A stretch of 50,687 nucleotides of DNA. It comes from Porticoccus sp. (lineage in GTDB: Bacteria > Pseudomonadota > Gammaproteobacteria > Pseudomonadales > Porticoccaceae). The notes under the pieces are model-generated. The model saw nothing but the letters and a program-made list of their open reading frames with translations, did not search any database and was not told where the DNA came from. The stretch's first letter is position 1, and each line of letters begins with the position of its first letter. Shown here in pieces: positions 38,779-47,781 of the stretch. The stretch spans positions 1 to 50,687 of the forward strand of contig DRHD01000244.1 of the NCBI GenBank assembly GCA_011049795.1. The letters are read 5' to 3'. The position numbers and the translations under genes were made by a program.

Positions 38779-39393
38779 ATGTCCGACGACATCTTCTTTA
38801 ATCAGGCCAAGTACCTGCTCAGTGCACCAACGATCAAACAGTGTCCCGATGATACCGGTAGGGAAGTGGCTTTTGCTGGCCGCTCTAATGCAGGGAAATC
38901 CAGTGCCATTAATACACTGACCAACAATTCTAAACTGGCTCGAACCAGTAAAACGCCCGGTCGTACCCAATTGCTTAATTTCTTTACCCTCTCTGAAGAC
39001 CGCCGTCTGGTTGACTTGCCGGGCTATGGCTTTGCCAAGGTACCCAAAGCCATGAAGCAGGCATGGGATAGAAACCTTGCCCGTTACTTACAAGAACGTC
39101 AGTCCCTTTTTGGCCTGGTGATGCTAATGGATATACGCCATCCTCTTCAGGAGTACGACTGGCAGATGATTCGCTGGGCCTCCCAAGCTGAAATGCCTGT
39201 TCATCTACTGCTTACCAAAGCCGATAAACTGAAAAATGGCCCCGCAAAAAGTGTGCTGCTTGGCGTTCAAGGTGAACTGGCTAAAGAGGGGTTTGGTGAC
39301 AACATATCTATCCAAACCTTTTCTTCTCTAAAAAAAGTAGGGCTAGAAGAACTGAAGAAAACCCTCAATATCTGGCTCAAAGCAGAGAAATGA
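38779..39393 (+). CDS. engB: Ribosome biogenesis GTPase EngB (YsxC/YihA)
   Basis: EngB is an essential GTPase for 50S assembly. The 204-aa protein has G1 [12 protein letters not shown], the switch [12 protein letters not shown]3 [12 protein letters not shown], and G4 TKADKL. It converges on polA, and the spacer between them holds the small-RNA array; the same engB/small-RNA/polA order occurs in E. coli (spf) and Pseudomonas (ErsA). Confidence 0.97.
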   Translation: MSDDIFFNQAKYLLSAPTIKQCPDDTGREVAFAGRSNAGKSSAINTLTNNSKLARTSKTPGRTQLLNFFTLSEDRRLVDLPGYGFAKVPKAMKQAWDRNLARYLQERQSLFGLVMLMDIRHPLQEYDWQMIRWASQAEMPVHLLLTKADKLKNGPAKSVLLGVQGELAKEGFGDNISIQTFSSLKKVGLEELKKTLNIWLKAEK

Positions 39394-39402
39394 TTATCTG
39401 GA

Positions 39403-39436
39403 CAAAAAAAAGCCCTAACTTAATACAGTTAGGGCC
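39403..39436 (-). terminator. Terminator of small RNA copy 1
   Basis: On the minus strand GCCCTAAC pairs with GTTAGGGC around an 8-nt loop and is followed by eight T. Confidence 0.92.
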
Positions 39437-39507
39437 TACTTTGCTGTTACTTGGGGAGAAATATCAAGCAATATGCTAATTTGGGGAGAAGTAGTAACAT
39501 CGCTTGA
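39403..39507 (-). ncRNA. Predicted sigma-E-dependent small RNA, copy 1 (Spot 42/ErsA position)
   Basis: The predicted transcript is about 105 nt from a start near 39507 to the T run. The 5' part folds as AAGCGAT/ATTGCTT (one G-U pair) with a long loop showing TTCTCCCC. A second TTCTCCCC follows, then AAGTAACAGCAAAGTA and the terminator. The C-rich motifs could pair with GGGGAG-type ribosome sites. There is no open reading frame of note. The location, direction and promoter type match ErsA of Pseudomonas; sequence homology to ErsA was not tested. Confidence 0.68.
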
Positions 39508-39513
39508 GTGAGA

Positions 39514-39541
39514 TTAGTCACCCCACCTAAAGAAAAGTTCC
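39514..39541 (-). promoter_or_regulatory. Sigma-E-type promoter of small RNA copy 1
   Basis: GGAACTT (minus strand, 39541-39535), 16 bp, then ACTAA (39518-39514). This is a perfect -35 for sigma-E/AlgU with a near-consensus -10. Confidence 0.75.
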
Positions 39542-39586
39542 CGCCGATTCAAAAAAATTTCTTTTCCCCTTATCGCATCAATAGCC

Positions 39587-39620
39587 AAAAAAAACCCTAA
39601 CCAAGGGGAGAGTTAGGGTT
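39587..39620 (-). terminator. Terminator of small RNA copy 2
   Basis: On the minus strand AACCCTAAC pairs with GTTAGGGTT around a 10-nt loop, followed by a T run. The loop contains a third C-rich motif. Confidence 0.92.
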
Positions 39621-39692
39621 TACTTTGCTGTTACTTGGAGAAGTATCAAACATTGCGTCTAGCTTGGGGGAGAAGAACGCAATGTTGCTTGC
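39587..39692 (-). ncRNA. Predicted sigma-E-dependent small RNA, copy 2
   Basis: The predicted transcript is about 105 nt from near 39692. The arms AACATTGCG and CGCAATGTT form a perfect 9-bp stem around a 20-nt loop containing CTTCTCCCCC. It is followed by CTTCTCC, AAGTAACAGCAAAGTA and the terminator. The stem differs from copies 1 and 3 but keeps pairing, which supports a selected RNA structure. Confidence 0.7.
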
Positions 39693-39698
39693 GGAAGG

Positions 39699-39726
39699 TT
39701 AGGCCGCACTATTTGTAAAAAGTTCC
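39699..39726 (-). promoter_or_regulatory. Sigma-E-type promoter of small RNA copy 2
   Basis: GGAACTT (39726-39720 on the minus strand), 16 bp, then CCTAA (39703-39699). An AT-rich stretch lies upstream of the -35 in every copy and could act as an UP element. Confidence 0.75.
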
Positions 39727-39764
39727 TACTATTTGAAAAAATTCTTTTTTTCCTTTTTTAGAGT

Positions 39765-39797
39765 AAAAAAAACCCTAACGAATATGAGTGTTAGGGC
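39765..39797 (-). terminator. Terminator of small RNA copy 3
   Basis: On the minus strand CCCTAAC pairs with GTTAGGG around a 10-nt loop and is followed by eight T. Confidence 0.92.
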
Positions 39798-39868
39798 CTG
39801 CTTTGCTGTTGCTTGGGGGATTCACAAGCGTTGCATCTAGTTTGGGGAGAAAGCAGCAATGTCGCTGC
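39765..39868 (-). ncRNA. Predicted sigma-E-dependent small RNA, copy 3
   Basis: The predicted transcript is about 104 nt from near 39868. AGCG-ACA-TTGC pairs with GCAA-CGCT (a 3-nt bulge) around a loop showing TTTCTCCCC; an alternative GCAGC/GCTGC hairpin forms at the 5' end. ATCCCCC, AAGCAACAGCAAAGCA and the terminator follow. It is the copy nearest polA. Confidence 0.68.
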
Positions 39869-39874
39869 AGAACA

Positions 39875-39902
39875 TTAGGCACCATCTCTTAGGTAAAGTT
39901 CC
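39875..39902 (-). promoter_or_regulatory. Sigma-E-type promoter of small RNA copy 3
   Basis: GGAACTT (39902-39896 on the minus strand), 16 bp, then CCTAA (39879-39875). Spacing is identical in all three copies. Confidence 0.75.
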
Positions 39903-40030
39903 TTAACTAGTTCAGAAAAACTTCTTTTTTTCATTTCAACCAGAATAAATTCTATCCTATTGTTTTTATTGAATAACTTTACCCTCTATCCGCTACATTC
40001 TCCTAGAAAAGTAATCGATCGATGCAACAA

Positions 40031-42754
40031 CTAGTGGGCTTCATCCCAATTATTACCAACGCCTATATCCACCACAAGTGGGACATCAAGGCTAGCAGCA
40101 CCCGACATCCGCTCCTTAAGCCCCGTCATCACGGTATCCAGTTCCGAGTTCGGTACATCCAGTACCAGCTCATCATGAACCTGCATAATGACCCTAGATT
40201 GCAGGCCCGATGATGTCAGCCAATCATCGACCTCTATCATGGCCAACTTGATAATGTCTGCAGCCGTACCTTGCATGGGGGCATTAATAGCTGTGCGTTC
40301 GGCCGCTTGCCGCCGCATCCCATTGCTGGATTTTATTTCTGGCAGATAAAGTCGTCGACCATAAAGTGTTTCTACGTAGCCCAAGTCCGCAGCACTGTTA
40401 CGAATATTATCCATATAAGCCTGCACCCCAGGGTAGCGCTCAAAATAAAGCTCGATATATTCTTGAGCCTGTTTTCTCCCGATATGTAGCTGGCGAGCCA
40501 GCCCATATGCTGACATACCGTAAATCAGACCAAAATTAATCGCTTTGGCACTGCGCCGCTGCTCTACGGAGACTTCGTCCAACGACACCCCAAACACCTC
40601 GGACGCGGTTGCCCGATGAACATCCAGACCATGGGCAAAAGCATCCATCAGCCCCTTATCCTGAGACAGGTGCGCCATAATACGCAGCTCAATCTGTGAG
40701 TAATCTGCCGCCACAATCTTGCAATCTTCAGAGGCAATAAATGCCTGCCGAATTCGGCGCCCCTCTGCTGTTCGCACAGGAATGTTTTGGAGGTTTGGAT
40801 CAGAAGAAGACAAACGGCCCGTGGCAGTCACGGCCTGATGATAAGAGGTATGAATTCTACCTGTGGCCGGATTGATCATTCCCGGCAGTTTATCGGTGTA
40901 AGTAGATTTAAGCTTGGACAAGCTGCGGTGCTCAAGCAAGATTTTCGGCAATGGATAGTCCAGTGCCAATTCCTGTAACACTTCTTCTTTGGTGGAAGGT
41001 GCTCCTTTAGCCGTCTTTTTCAATACTGGAATATTCAGCTTTTCAAAAAGAATCTGCCCCAACTGCTTGGGTGATGCCAAATTAAACTCTTCCCCAGCCA
41101 AGTCATAGGCCTGCTGCTCAAGCTCACTAAGTCGGACGCCAAGTTCCTGACTTTGCTTATGAAGCAAGTCAGCGCTTACTATTGCTCCATCTCTTTCTAT
41201 ATTTGAAAGTACGGCCACCAAGGGTATTTCAATGGTATCAAATACCCGCTGTAGCCCCTCACTTTTCTGTACTTTTGGCCAAAGTACCTGATGCAACCGC
41301 AAGGTAATATCTGCGTCTTCAGCAGCGTAGGGCCCTGCCTCTTCAATGGCGATTTGGTTAAACGTTAGCTGTCCGGCGCCTTTACCAGCAATATCTTCAA
41401 AGTGAATCGTTTTCTCACCCAAATATTTGAGGGCCAGGGTATCCATGTCATGCTGGCTACCCGTGGAGTTCACCACATAGGATTCCAGCATGGTGTCGAA
41501 ACGTATCCCCTGCAATTTAATGCCATAGTTAGCCAGCACACTCATATCGTATTTCAGATTTTGTCCGAGCTTTTCCGCGGCGGGATCTTCCAACAGAGGT
41601 CTCAGCTTTTCCAACACCAAGTCACGACTAAGCTGCTCTGGGGCACCCAAATAATCATGAGCCACTGGCACATAGGCTGCTTCGTAGGGTGACACAGCGA
41701 AAGACACACCTACAATTTTTGCCTGCATATAATCCAGGCTCGTGGTTTCAGTATCAAAGGCAAAAAAATCTGCTTGCTCCAGTTTTTTCAGCCACCTATC
41801 CAGTTCTGATTCAGTTAAGATTATCTGATAATCCTTTTCTACCTGCTCTGGCTCAACGGGGTCGGAGACATTGCGGTCCGCCTCCAACAGCTCTTCCGTC
41901 CAAGTCTTAAGTTCCAGTTTCCGAAACCAGTCAAGGAGCGCAGTATTGTCCGGCTCTCCATTAACAAGACTATCTATATCTCGATCCAGTGCCACATCAG
42001 TCTTAATGGTCGCAAGCAAGTAAGAAATATCTGCCAGATCGCGGTGTTCAGACAGTTTTTCTGGCATTTTTTTTGCGCCCCGAAACTCCAGCTCACGCAC
42101 CTTTTCCAGGTCAGCATAAATAGCCTCAAGACCACCGATTCCCTGGAGCATAGCCAGGGCTGTTTTTTCACCCACACCGGGAACACCGGGAATGTTATCC
42201 GACTTGTCACCGATCAGCGCCAGGTAGTCGATAATCAATTCTGGTGGAACACCAAACTTATCAATCACACCCTGCCTACCCATGTGTGTTTCTGTCATGG
42301 TGTTGACGAGTGTTACGTGCTCATTCACCAGCTGCGCCATGTCCTTATCTCCCGTGGAGATCACCACTGGGCGCTGCTTGGCTGAAGACTCTAGTGCCAG
42401 AGTGCCGATAACATCATCGGCCTCTACCCCATCCACCATCAGCAACGGCAAGCCCATTGCTCGAATGATCTGGTGAATGGGTTCAATTTGCTGCCGAAGA
42501 TCATCCGGCATTGGGGGGCGATGAGCTTTGTACTCTTTGTACAGTTCATCACGGAAGGTCTTACCCTTGGCATCAAACACCACAACCACAGGGCTGCCTG
42601 GATAATCCTTTACCATCCGGCGCATCATAGCGATGACACCTTTCACCGCACCTGTGGGCATACCGGTAGAAGTGATCAGCGGTGGGAGAGCATGAAAGGC
42701 TCGGTAAAGATAAGAGGACCCATCTACCAATACCAGTGGTGCTTTACTTGTCAT
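40031..42754 (-). CDS. polA: DNA polymerase I
   Basis: PolA fills gaps and removes RNA primers. The 907-aa protein has all three domains: the 5'-3' nuclease ([42 protein letters not shown]), an intact 3'-5' proofreading site ([14 protein letters not shown]), and the polymerase with [15 protein letters not shown], the [21 protein letters not shown]-helix and [11 protein letters not shown]. There is no terminator directly after the stop, so transcripts could run into the small-RNA array. Confidence 0.98.
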   Translation of the reverse strand: MTSKAPLVLVDGSSYLYRAFHALPPLITSTGMPTGAVKGVIAMMRRMVKDYPGSPVVVVFDAKGKTFRDELYKEYKAHRPPMPDDLRQQIEPIHQIIRAMGLPLLMVDGVEADDVIGTLALESSAKQRPVVISTGDKDMAQLVNEHVTLVNTMTETHMGRQGVIDKFGVPPELIIDYLALIGDKSDNIPGVPGVGEKTALAMLQGIGGLEAIYADLEKVRELEFRGAKKMPEKLSEHRDLADISYLLATIKTDVALDRDIDSLVNGEPDNTALLDWFRKLELKTWTEELLEADRNVSDPVEPEQVEKDYQIILTESELDRWLKKLEQADFFAFDTETTSLDYMQAKIVGVSFAVSPYEAAYVPVAHDYLGAPEQLSRDLVLEKLRPLLEDPAAEKLGQNLKYDMSVLANYGIKLQGIRFDTMLESYVVNSTGSQHDMDTLALKYLGEKTIHFEDIAGKGAGQLTFNQIAIEEAGPYAAEDADITLRLHQVLWPKVQKSEGLQRVFDTIEIPLVAVLSNIERDGAIVSADLLHKQSQELGVRLSELEQQAYDLAGEEFNLASPKQLGQILFEKLNIPVLKKTAKGAPSTKEEVLQELALDYPLPKILLEHRSLSKLKSTYTDKLPGMINPATGRIHTSYHQAVTATGRLSSSDPNLQNIPVRTAEGRRIRQAFIASEDCKIVAADYSQIELRIMAHLSQDKGLMDAFAHGLDVHRATASEVFGVSLDEVSVEQRRSAKAINFGLIYGMSAYGLARQLHIGRKQAQEYIELYFERYPGVQAYMDNIRNSAADLGYVETLYGRRLYLPEIKSSNGMRRQAAERTAINAPMQGTAADIIKLAMIEVDDWLTSSGLQSRVIMQVHDELVLDVPNSELDTVMTGLKERMSGAASLDVPLVVDIGVGNNWDEAH

Positions 42755-42865
42755 TTATAGTGTCCAGAATGAGCAAATTTTGGGGGCCCAAGCATAACGC
42801 AATTTGTTTCATTTGAGCCAACAAGGAGGTACTCTTTAACAGGTAGTTCTAGTGGTGAACCAATC

Positions 42866-43834
42866 GTGGCCTCTTTTCTTACATCTGATATAAATAATCT
42901 TCAGGTTTTTTTAAACCAGTACTCTCTGGGCGATGCTGATCGAATAGAAGCAACCTACACGGCCCGCACACACCACACTTGTCGATTTAAACTGAAAAGC
43001 ACCCAGTCATCAGTTTCAGGATCATTCTTACTGGTTGTTGTTGAACCTGCAGCTGAAGAGCGCTTAGCATTTTCTGCAGCCCTTATTGAGCACCTACACA
43101 ATCGCGATATACCGGTTACGCCATGCCTGAGCAATAATCAAAATAGCTATATTTCTCTATTCGGTGACTCACCTGCCCTTTTGTTTAAACTCCCTGAAGG
43201 GCAACCTCCCCACCAACCTGATTTAGCCACTTGCAAGGCAATAGGAGCATTTTTAGGGAAAATGCACGCAGGTTCTCAGGGTTTTTCTCTAAGCTATGGC
43301 AATCCACGCAGCCTTGTTTGGCTTAATCTGGCTACAGAGGAGCTACTCCCACAACTTGCCAAGGGCGATGCTGCATTGTTAACGGAACAGCTTCTTCGCT
43401 TTAAGCACACTATCGACAGCAATCCAGACCTACCCTCTGGAGCATTGATTGGCAGCCTTTTTGCGGATCAACTTTTCTTTCAGGGAGAAACCTTACAGGC
43501 TGTCACTGGTTTTTACTTTAGCTGTACCGACTGGTTACTTTTTGACGTAGCCCAGGCCGTAAATGAATGGTGCTGTGATGAACATGGCGAACTGGACCGG
43601 CAGCTTACCCAAGCCTTACTCTGTGCTTATCATTCAGAAAGACCATTTACGGCCTGTGAAGGACAATATTGGCAGGACATTCTCTGCTTTTCAGCAACAC
43701 GTTTCTGGGTGTCACGGCTACTCACATCACTACCTTCAGAAAGAGAGGCCACGCCTTCGATTGCCCATGACCCTGAAGAGTATCAAAAAAAATTGCAGCG
43801 ACGAATTACAGGCTATTATCCCCTGCCCTGCTGA
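42866..43834 (+). CDS. ThrB-like (homoserine kinase II fold) protein lacking the catalytic residues
   Basis: The 322-aa sequence follows ThrB of Pseudomonas type (aminoglycoside-phosphotransferase fold) along its length, for example FYFSCTDWLLFDVAQAVNEW for the family FYFACTDTWLYDLAVTVNDW. However, the catalytic loop HGDLFRDN reads IGSLFADQ at 195-202, so the base Asp and the His are lost. The metal Asp of IDFYF is Gly215, and the N-terminal GIENTNY loop is absent. The frame is open and well kept, so I infer a pseudokinase or a diverged function rather than recent decay. The position next to polA equals that of thrB in Pseudomonas. The start is GTG. Confidence 0.78.
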   Translation: MASFLTSDINNLQVFLNQYSLGDADRIEATYTARTHHTCRFKLKSTQSSVSGSFLLVVVEPAAEERLAFSAALIEHLHNRDIPVTPCLSNNQNSYISLFGDSPALLFKLPEGQPPHQPDLATCKAIGAFLGKMHAGSQGFSLSYGNPRSLVWLNLATEELLPQLAKGDAALLTEQLLRFKHTIDSNPDLPSGALIGSLFADQLFFQGETLQAVTGFYFSCTDWLLFDVAQAVNEWCCDEHGELDRQLTQALLCAYHSERPFTACEGQYWQDILCFSATRFWVSRLLTSLPSEREATPSIAHDPEEYQKKLQRRITGYYPLPC

Positions 43835-43837
43835 TAT

Positions 43838-44755
43838 TTACTTTTTCTCCAGGCACGCTAAAAACGTGTCTGTGAACCCGCTAAAAAATTGCAAATAACT
43901 CTCTTTGGTTAAGGTGATGCCGCTGCCCATCAAATCTAGCTCCGCCCAGTTTGCACCAAGCTGTGAGGCTAATTTAATGGAAGACTTATTATTTAGCTGT
44001 CGCTCACCAAAGACACAAGTAACTCGATCACCCATAGCTATAATCTCACCGTAATGCCGAGCTCCCAGAACACCTCCACCAGCCAACTTTATTGTGGCCA
44101 ATTGATTCAACCCGAAATAATCAACAAAGTGCCCATAGCCATCATGGGTCACGACAAACCCGTGCCCATTAACCAGATCAATTCGATTTTGGATCAAAGA
44201 GTTTAACTCATTGATATTGTGAATAAACTCACTAGCATTTTTCTCAAATAAGTGGCCTTTTTCCGGATATTTTTCCTTCAATATCTCAGCAATGGCCATG
44301 ACCACAGATGAACTGTTTTTAGGGTTAAGCCAGATATGGGGATCTCTGGTGTACGCGCCATGCCCGTGCTCATGATCGTCATGCTCACCTTCCACATCAT
44401 CAGGCCAGTGGAGGGTCGTCAAGTCAGTTAGCTGTAGCTGCTCATCAGTAGGCACTGTTGACAGAGGCTTTACTAACACCCCTTCTAGCTCAGGCCCTAC
44501 CCAAACGACCAAATCAGCACTTTTGATGGCCCTGATATCCGAAAATTTTAGGGCATGGTCGTGAGGGGAGGCATTTTCTGCAAGCAACACATCCACAGAA
44601 AGCTCGTCACCAACAACCGCTTTCACCAACATAGCGACGGGCTTGATCGAAGCTAACACCACGGGTTTTGAAGCCGCCACCGAAGGAGGTACCGAAAAAA
44701 CCAGCGCCAACAGGACAGTAGAAAATAAGTTCTTCACTTTCAGTCCACTTTTCAT
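43838..44755 (-). CDS. znuA: Zinc ABC transporter substrate-binding protein ZnuA
   Basis: ZnuA captures periplasmic zinc for ZnuBC. The protein is up to 305 aa with a signal peptide cleaved near SVAA, zinc ligands in ASPHDHALKFSD, DPHIWLNP and FVVTHDGYGHF, and a short His/Asp/Glu-rich loop (EGEHDDHEHGHG). The ATG at 44755 has no ribosome site and abuts the Zur box; a GTG six codons in (44737), with GGA about 7 nt upstream, may be the real start. It is divergent from zur-znuCB. Confidence 0.94.
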   Translation of the reverse strand: MKSGLKVKNLFSTVLLALVFSVPPSVAASKPVVLASIKPVAMLVKAVVGDELSVDVLLAENASPHDHALKFSDIRAIKSADLVVWVGPELEGVLVKPLSTVPTDEQLQLTDLTTLHWPDDVEGEHDDHEHGHGAYTRDPHIWLNPKNSSSVVMAIAEILKEKYPEKGHLFEKNASEFIHNINELNSLIQNRIDLVNGHGFVVTHDGYGHFVDYFGLNQLATIKLAGGGVLGARHYGEIIAMGDRVTCVFGERQLNNKSSIKLASQLGANWAELDLMGSGITLTKESYLQFFSGFTDTFLACLEKK

Positions 44756-44757
44756 TA

Positions 44758-44772
44758 TGTTATATTATTACA
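44758..44772. promoter_or_regulatory. Zur box at the znuA start
   Basis: TGTTATATTATTACA differs at one position from the palindromic gammaproteobacterial Zur consensus TGTTATANTATAACA. It touches the annotated znuA ATG, which supports either repression at the initiation region or the later GTG start. Confidence 0.68.
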
Positions 44773-44905
44773 TTAATAAAGCGATTAAAAAACACCCAGA
44801 GCACGCCACTAATAGTACTAAGTACTAAAATCTTAGAGACCAGCTTTACCAATGGGCTGAGAGTTGCCACCAAAATAGTACGCACTTCTTGCGAACGGCA
44901 AACAA

Positions 44906-44920
44906 TGCTATAGAATAACA
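44906..44920. promoter_or_regulatory. Zur box upstream of zur-znuCB
   Basis: TGCTATAGAATAACA matches 12 of the 14 defined positions of the Zur consensus and lies 25 bp before the zur start. With the site at znuA it brackets the divergent spacer. Confidence 0.6.
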
Positions 44921-44945
44921 TTATATTTTTCACGAGACTGTCCCT

Positions 44946-45458
44946 ATGCTGACAAACTCCCGTCTCGCCTACCACTCACATGATCATAAACGCTGTGTTA
45001 GCGCTGCGCTGACTCGAGCAAAAACGCTCTGTGATGATAGCAATGCCAGGCTCACACCCATTCGTGAAGCCGTACTAAGAACCATTTGGGCCAGTCACCG
45101 GCCACTCGGCGCATACGATATTGTAGATCAAATGACTCTGAATGCAGCGTCAGGAAAACGTATTCTGGCACCCACCGTATATCGTTCCATCGAATTCCTG
45201 TTGGCGCAGGGCTTAATTCACCGTATTGCTACACTCAATGCTTATATTGGCTGCCCTTTTCCTGGCAGCAATCACAGCGACTTTTTTCTCATCTGCCGAG
45301 AATGCGGCTCTGCGGCTGAGTGCAGTGCTGACCAACTCAATATCGCTGTTGAGAAAACCGCTAAGAGAGCTCACTTTAAAGTAGAATCCCAACACATAGA
45401 AATTGCTGGGCTTTGCCCTGAGTGCCAAGATAAAGACCAACAAGGGTGCCTAGAATGA
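44946..45458 (+). CDS. zur: Zinc uptake regulator Zur (Fur family)
   Basis: Zur represses zinc-uptake genes when zinc is plentiful. The 170-aa protein has a Fur-type winged helix ([40 protein letters not shown]) and structural zinc cysteines CREC and CPEC. The dimerisation domain contains [12 protein letters not shown]. It is followed by znuC with overlapping stop and start (ATGA type). Confidence 0.93.
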   Translation: MLTNSRLAYHSHDHKRCVSAALTRAKTLCDDSNARLTPIREAVLRTIWASHRPLGAYDIVDQMTLNAASGKRILAPTVYRSIEFLLAQGLIHRIATLNAYIGCPFPGSNHSDFFLICRECGSAAECSADQLNIAVEKTAKRAHFKVESQHIEIAGLCPECQDKDQQGCLE

Positions 45459-46219
45459 ACGCACCATTAGTCAAACTCAGTAATATCAGCAAGTGCTTCA
45501 ACGGCAACACCGTCCTCTCCGGTGTCGACCTTTATCTCGAACCCGGGAAGATTCTCACACTAATAGGTCCTAACGGAGCGGGCAAAACTACCTTGGTCAA
45601 AATTGTGCTTGGGCTTGTAGAGCCCGATAAAGGACATGTCACCCTACATCCCGATTTACGCATCGGCTACATGCCCCAAAAACTCCACATTGACCCTACA
45701 TTGCCAGTCACCCTACAACGATTTTTGAAGCTGGCCGAGCCAGACCCAGAGCTATGCCTGGATGCTGCAAAAGAGGTGGGCATAGAACATTTGATAGGCT
45801 TACCTCTGCAGTCCCTCTCAGGGGGTGAAATGCAACGAGCTCTCTTAGCTCGTGCAATTTTGCGTAAACCTAATATTTTGGTGCTGGATGAGCCCGTACA
45901 GGGTGTTGATGTGGTGGGGCAGGAGGCACTCTATCGGCTTATTGGGCAACTCCGTGACCGACTTCACTGTGGTGTGCTTATGGTGTCTCACGACCTACAT
46001 TTAGTGATGTCGGCTACTGATGAAGTGATCTGCCTGAATCAGCATATTTGCTGTCACGGGCATCCGGACCAAGTCAGTAACAACCCAGCATTTCTTGAAC
46101 TATTTGGGTCAAAAACAGCGCCATACACACACAATCATGATCATCATCACGACTTACATGGCGAAGTGATTAATGGTGTTTCTACCAGCTCTCATTCAAA
46201 AGAGTCTCATCATGATTGA
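45455..46219 (+). CDS. znuC: Zinc ABC transporter ATP-binding protein ZnuC
   Basis: ZnuC powers zinc import. The 254-aa protein has Walker [10 protein letters not shown], signature LSGGEMQR, Walker [13 protein letters not shown] and switch SHDLH. The C-terminal tail is histidine-rich ([11 protein letters not shown] and SKESHHD), perhaps a zinc sensor or buffer. The ATG at 45455 overlaps the zur stop and has AAGGG 8 nt upstream; the GTG 9 nt earlier is less likely. Confidence 0.95.
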   Translation: MNAPLVKLSNISKCFNGNTVLSGVDLYLEPGKILTLIGPNGAGKTTLVKIVLGLVEPDKGHVTLHPDLRIGYMPQKLHIDPTLPVTLQRFLKLAEPDPELCLDAAKEVGIEHLIGLPLQSLSGGEMQRALLARAILRKPNILVLDEPVQGVDVVGQEALYRLIGQLRDRLHCGVLMVSHDLHLVMSATDEVICLNQHICCHGHPDQVSNNPAFLELFGSKTAPYTHNHDHHHDLHGEVINGVSTSSHSKESHHD

Positions 46220-46991
46220 TGTGCTTCTCTATGCCATGCTTGCCGGGCTAGGTGTCGCTGCTGTCACCGGGCCTCTGGGCTCTTTCATTGTCTGGCGACG
46301 TATGGCGTATTTCGGCGACACTCTGGCCCACTCTTCAATATTGGGCGTTGCCCTCGCCTTATTCTTATCAATCAGCCCAACCCTTTCAGTGATTGTTATA
46401 TGCCTGGTCCTAGCCCTCGTATTAGTGGTCCTGCAACAGCAGCAAACCCTAGCATCTGACACCTTACTGGGTATTCTCTCTCACACATCACTGGCCATTG
46501 GCTTGGTTGCTATGGCGCTAATGCCTGAGGTTAAAGTAGACCTTCTAAGCTTATTGTTTGGTGATTTGCTGACCGTCAACATCAATGATGTGATAACTAT
46601 CTATGCCATTAGTATTGTCGCTATTCTTCTACTGCTCAAGCTTTGGAAGCCCTTGCTAGCAATGACAATTCACGAAGAACTGGCAAAAGTTGAGGGTGTT
46701 CCGGTCAATGCGGTACGCACTGCTTTTATGCTAATTATTGCTCTGGAAATTGCCATCGCCATGAAGGTAGTAGGGGTGTTGTTAATTACTGCACTGCTGG
46801 TCATTCCTGCCGCCACTGCCCGTCGTTTTTCAAAAACACCTGAACAAATGGCTGCTTTAGCTAGCTTTATCGGCTGCCTGGCAGTGATATTAGGCCTTTG
46901 CACTTCCTGGTTTATTGATACACCGGCAGGGCCATCCATTGTCCTGTGTGCAGGTGTTCTATTTTTGATCTCACTGATGAACAAGAATTAG
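46212..46991 (+). CDS. znuB: Zinc ABC transporter permease ZnuB
   Basis: ZnuB is the membrane channel of the zinc importer. From [20 protein letters not shown] it is 259 aa with seven to eight hydrophobic helices and the ABC-3 family core [20 protein letters not shown] plus EGVPVNA. It overlaps znuC by 8 bp, so zur-znuC-znuB is one operon. An upstream in-frame start at 46173 would place it deep in znuC and is rejected. Confidence 0.95.
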   Translation: MIDVLLYAMLAGLGVAAVTGPLGSFIVWRRMAYFGDTLAHSSILGVALALFLSISPTLSVIVICLVLALVLVVLQQQQTLASDTLLGILSHTSLAIGLVAMALMPEVKVDLLSLLFGDLLTVNINDVITIYAISIVAILLLLKLWKPLLAMTIHEELAKVEGVPVNAVRTAFMLIIALEIAIAMKVVGVLLITALLVIPAATARRFSKTPEQMAALASFIGCLAVILGLCTSWFIDTPAGPSIVLCAGVLFLISLMNKN

Positions 46992-46993
46992 GG

Positions 46994-47063
46994 GGCAAGC
47001 CACAGGGTAGGGCGGCACTCATAAAAATTGGTGAGCGTTATTCACCCTGTGAGTGCTACTGGT
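46994..47063. repeat. Overlapping inverted repeats in the znuB/SCO1 convergent spacer
   Basis: CACAGGGT/ACCCTGTG and GCACTCA/TGAGTGC are two interleaved inverted repeats, with a small GGTGA/TCACC stem inside. Together they cover the 64-bp spacer and the last codons of the SCO1-like gene. No T run follows; they may act as a transcript-end structure. Confidence 0.45.
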
Positions 47064-47712
47064 CGAATGTTGCCATGATTGATCGCCAAGCCATCCGCAT
47101 ATTCTGCTCTTCAAAGGGCGGCTTGAAAAACCCGTGGTAGTGACCATAGGGGTTTACAAGAACCATATTGGCACCGTGATCAATCGTATAATCACCATTC
47201 TCCAGTGGCACCTTACTAAAAGCCACATTGAGCTCTGCTGCCAGCTTTAGCAAGACATACGGGTTACCCGTTGCGCCAATAAAATCGGCGTTAAAGTAGG
47301 GAACGTATTGGGAGAGCTTTTCGGTGGTATCTCGCTCGGGATCAAGTGACACCAGTACAATTTGTAATTGCTGCTTCTCTTCAGGCTCCAACCCTTCGTA
47401 CATTTTTGCCGCTGCAGCCATGGTCGTGGGGCAAATATCCGGACAATGGGTAAAACCAAAGAATAAGAGGCTCCATTTGCCGGTAAGATCTGCTGAGCCA
47501 AAGGCCTGACCCCTGTGGTCTGTTAACTTAAACTCACTGAACTTCCGGGGTGTTTGAAGTAGCACAGCGCCATTTTCTCGAAGCTCAGGGACATTGAGGA
47601 TACGAGGCTGATTAATTTTATGGATAAACCCAACCAACACCAAAGTGACAAGCACAAAGATGCTAATTACCGTGAGACGAATACCGCGCTTGCTACTCTG
47701 GTTACCTACCAC
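47056..47712 (-). CDS. SCO1/SenC-family copper chaperone for cytochrome oxidase
   Basis: SCO proteins deliver copper to the CuA centre of cytochrome c oxidase. The 218-aa protein has one N-terminal membrane anchor (LTVISIFVLVTLVLVGFIH), the thioredoxin-like core with CPDICPTT copper ligands and the distal ligand His in YTIDHGANMVLVNP. The gene order SCO-cyoE-ctaA-thioredoxin-like-SURF1 is the Pseudomonas cytochrome oxidase assembly block. Confidence 0.94.
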   Translation of the reverse strand: MVGNQSSKRGIRLTVISIFVLVTLVLVGFIHKINQPRILNVPELRENGAVLLQTPRKFSEFKLTDHRGQAFGSADLTGKWSLLFFGFTHCPDICPTTMAAAAKMYEGLEPEEKQQLQIVLVSLDPERDTTEKLSQYVPYFNADFIGATGNPYVLLKLAAELNVAFSKVPLENGDYTIDHGANMVLVNPYGHYHGFFKPPFEEQNMRMAWRSIMATFDQ

Positions 47713-47781
47713 ATTTATATCCTTTCTTCTGGGCTAGCTCGTTAGCAGGGCACATAGGGGTAAATACATTTCGGTTGCTCC

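Larger units (their letters stand above)
39401..39950 (-). repeat. Three tandem diverged repeats, each a complete small-RNA transcription unit
   Basis: Three copies with periods of about 185 and 176 bp fill the engB-polA spacer. Shared in order on the minus strand are an A-rich/T-rich block, GGAACTT, NCTAA, a long-loop hairpin with CTCCCC, AAGYAACAGCAAAGYA and a CCCTAAC/GTTAGGG terminator with eight T. The copies have drifted strongly elsewhere, so this is an old duplication or is under selection for the shared blocks. Confidence 0.9.

Noticed and set aside
39401..39950. CRISPR array or telomere-like CCCTAA/TTAGGG repeats
   Set aside because: The repeated unit is 176-185 bp with no variable spacers, and each CCCTAAC/GTTAGGG pair is the stem of a terminator with a T run on one side.
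44760..44975. 71-codon minus-strand frame across the znuA/zur spacer
   Set aside because: It runs through both Zur boxes and the zur start, with no ribosome site or protein match.
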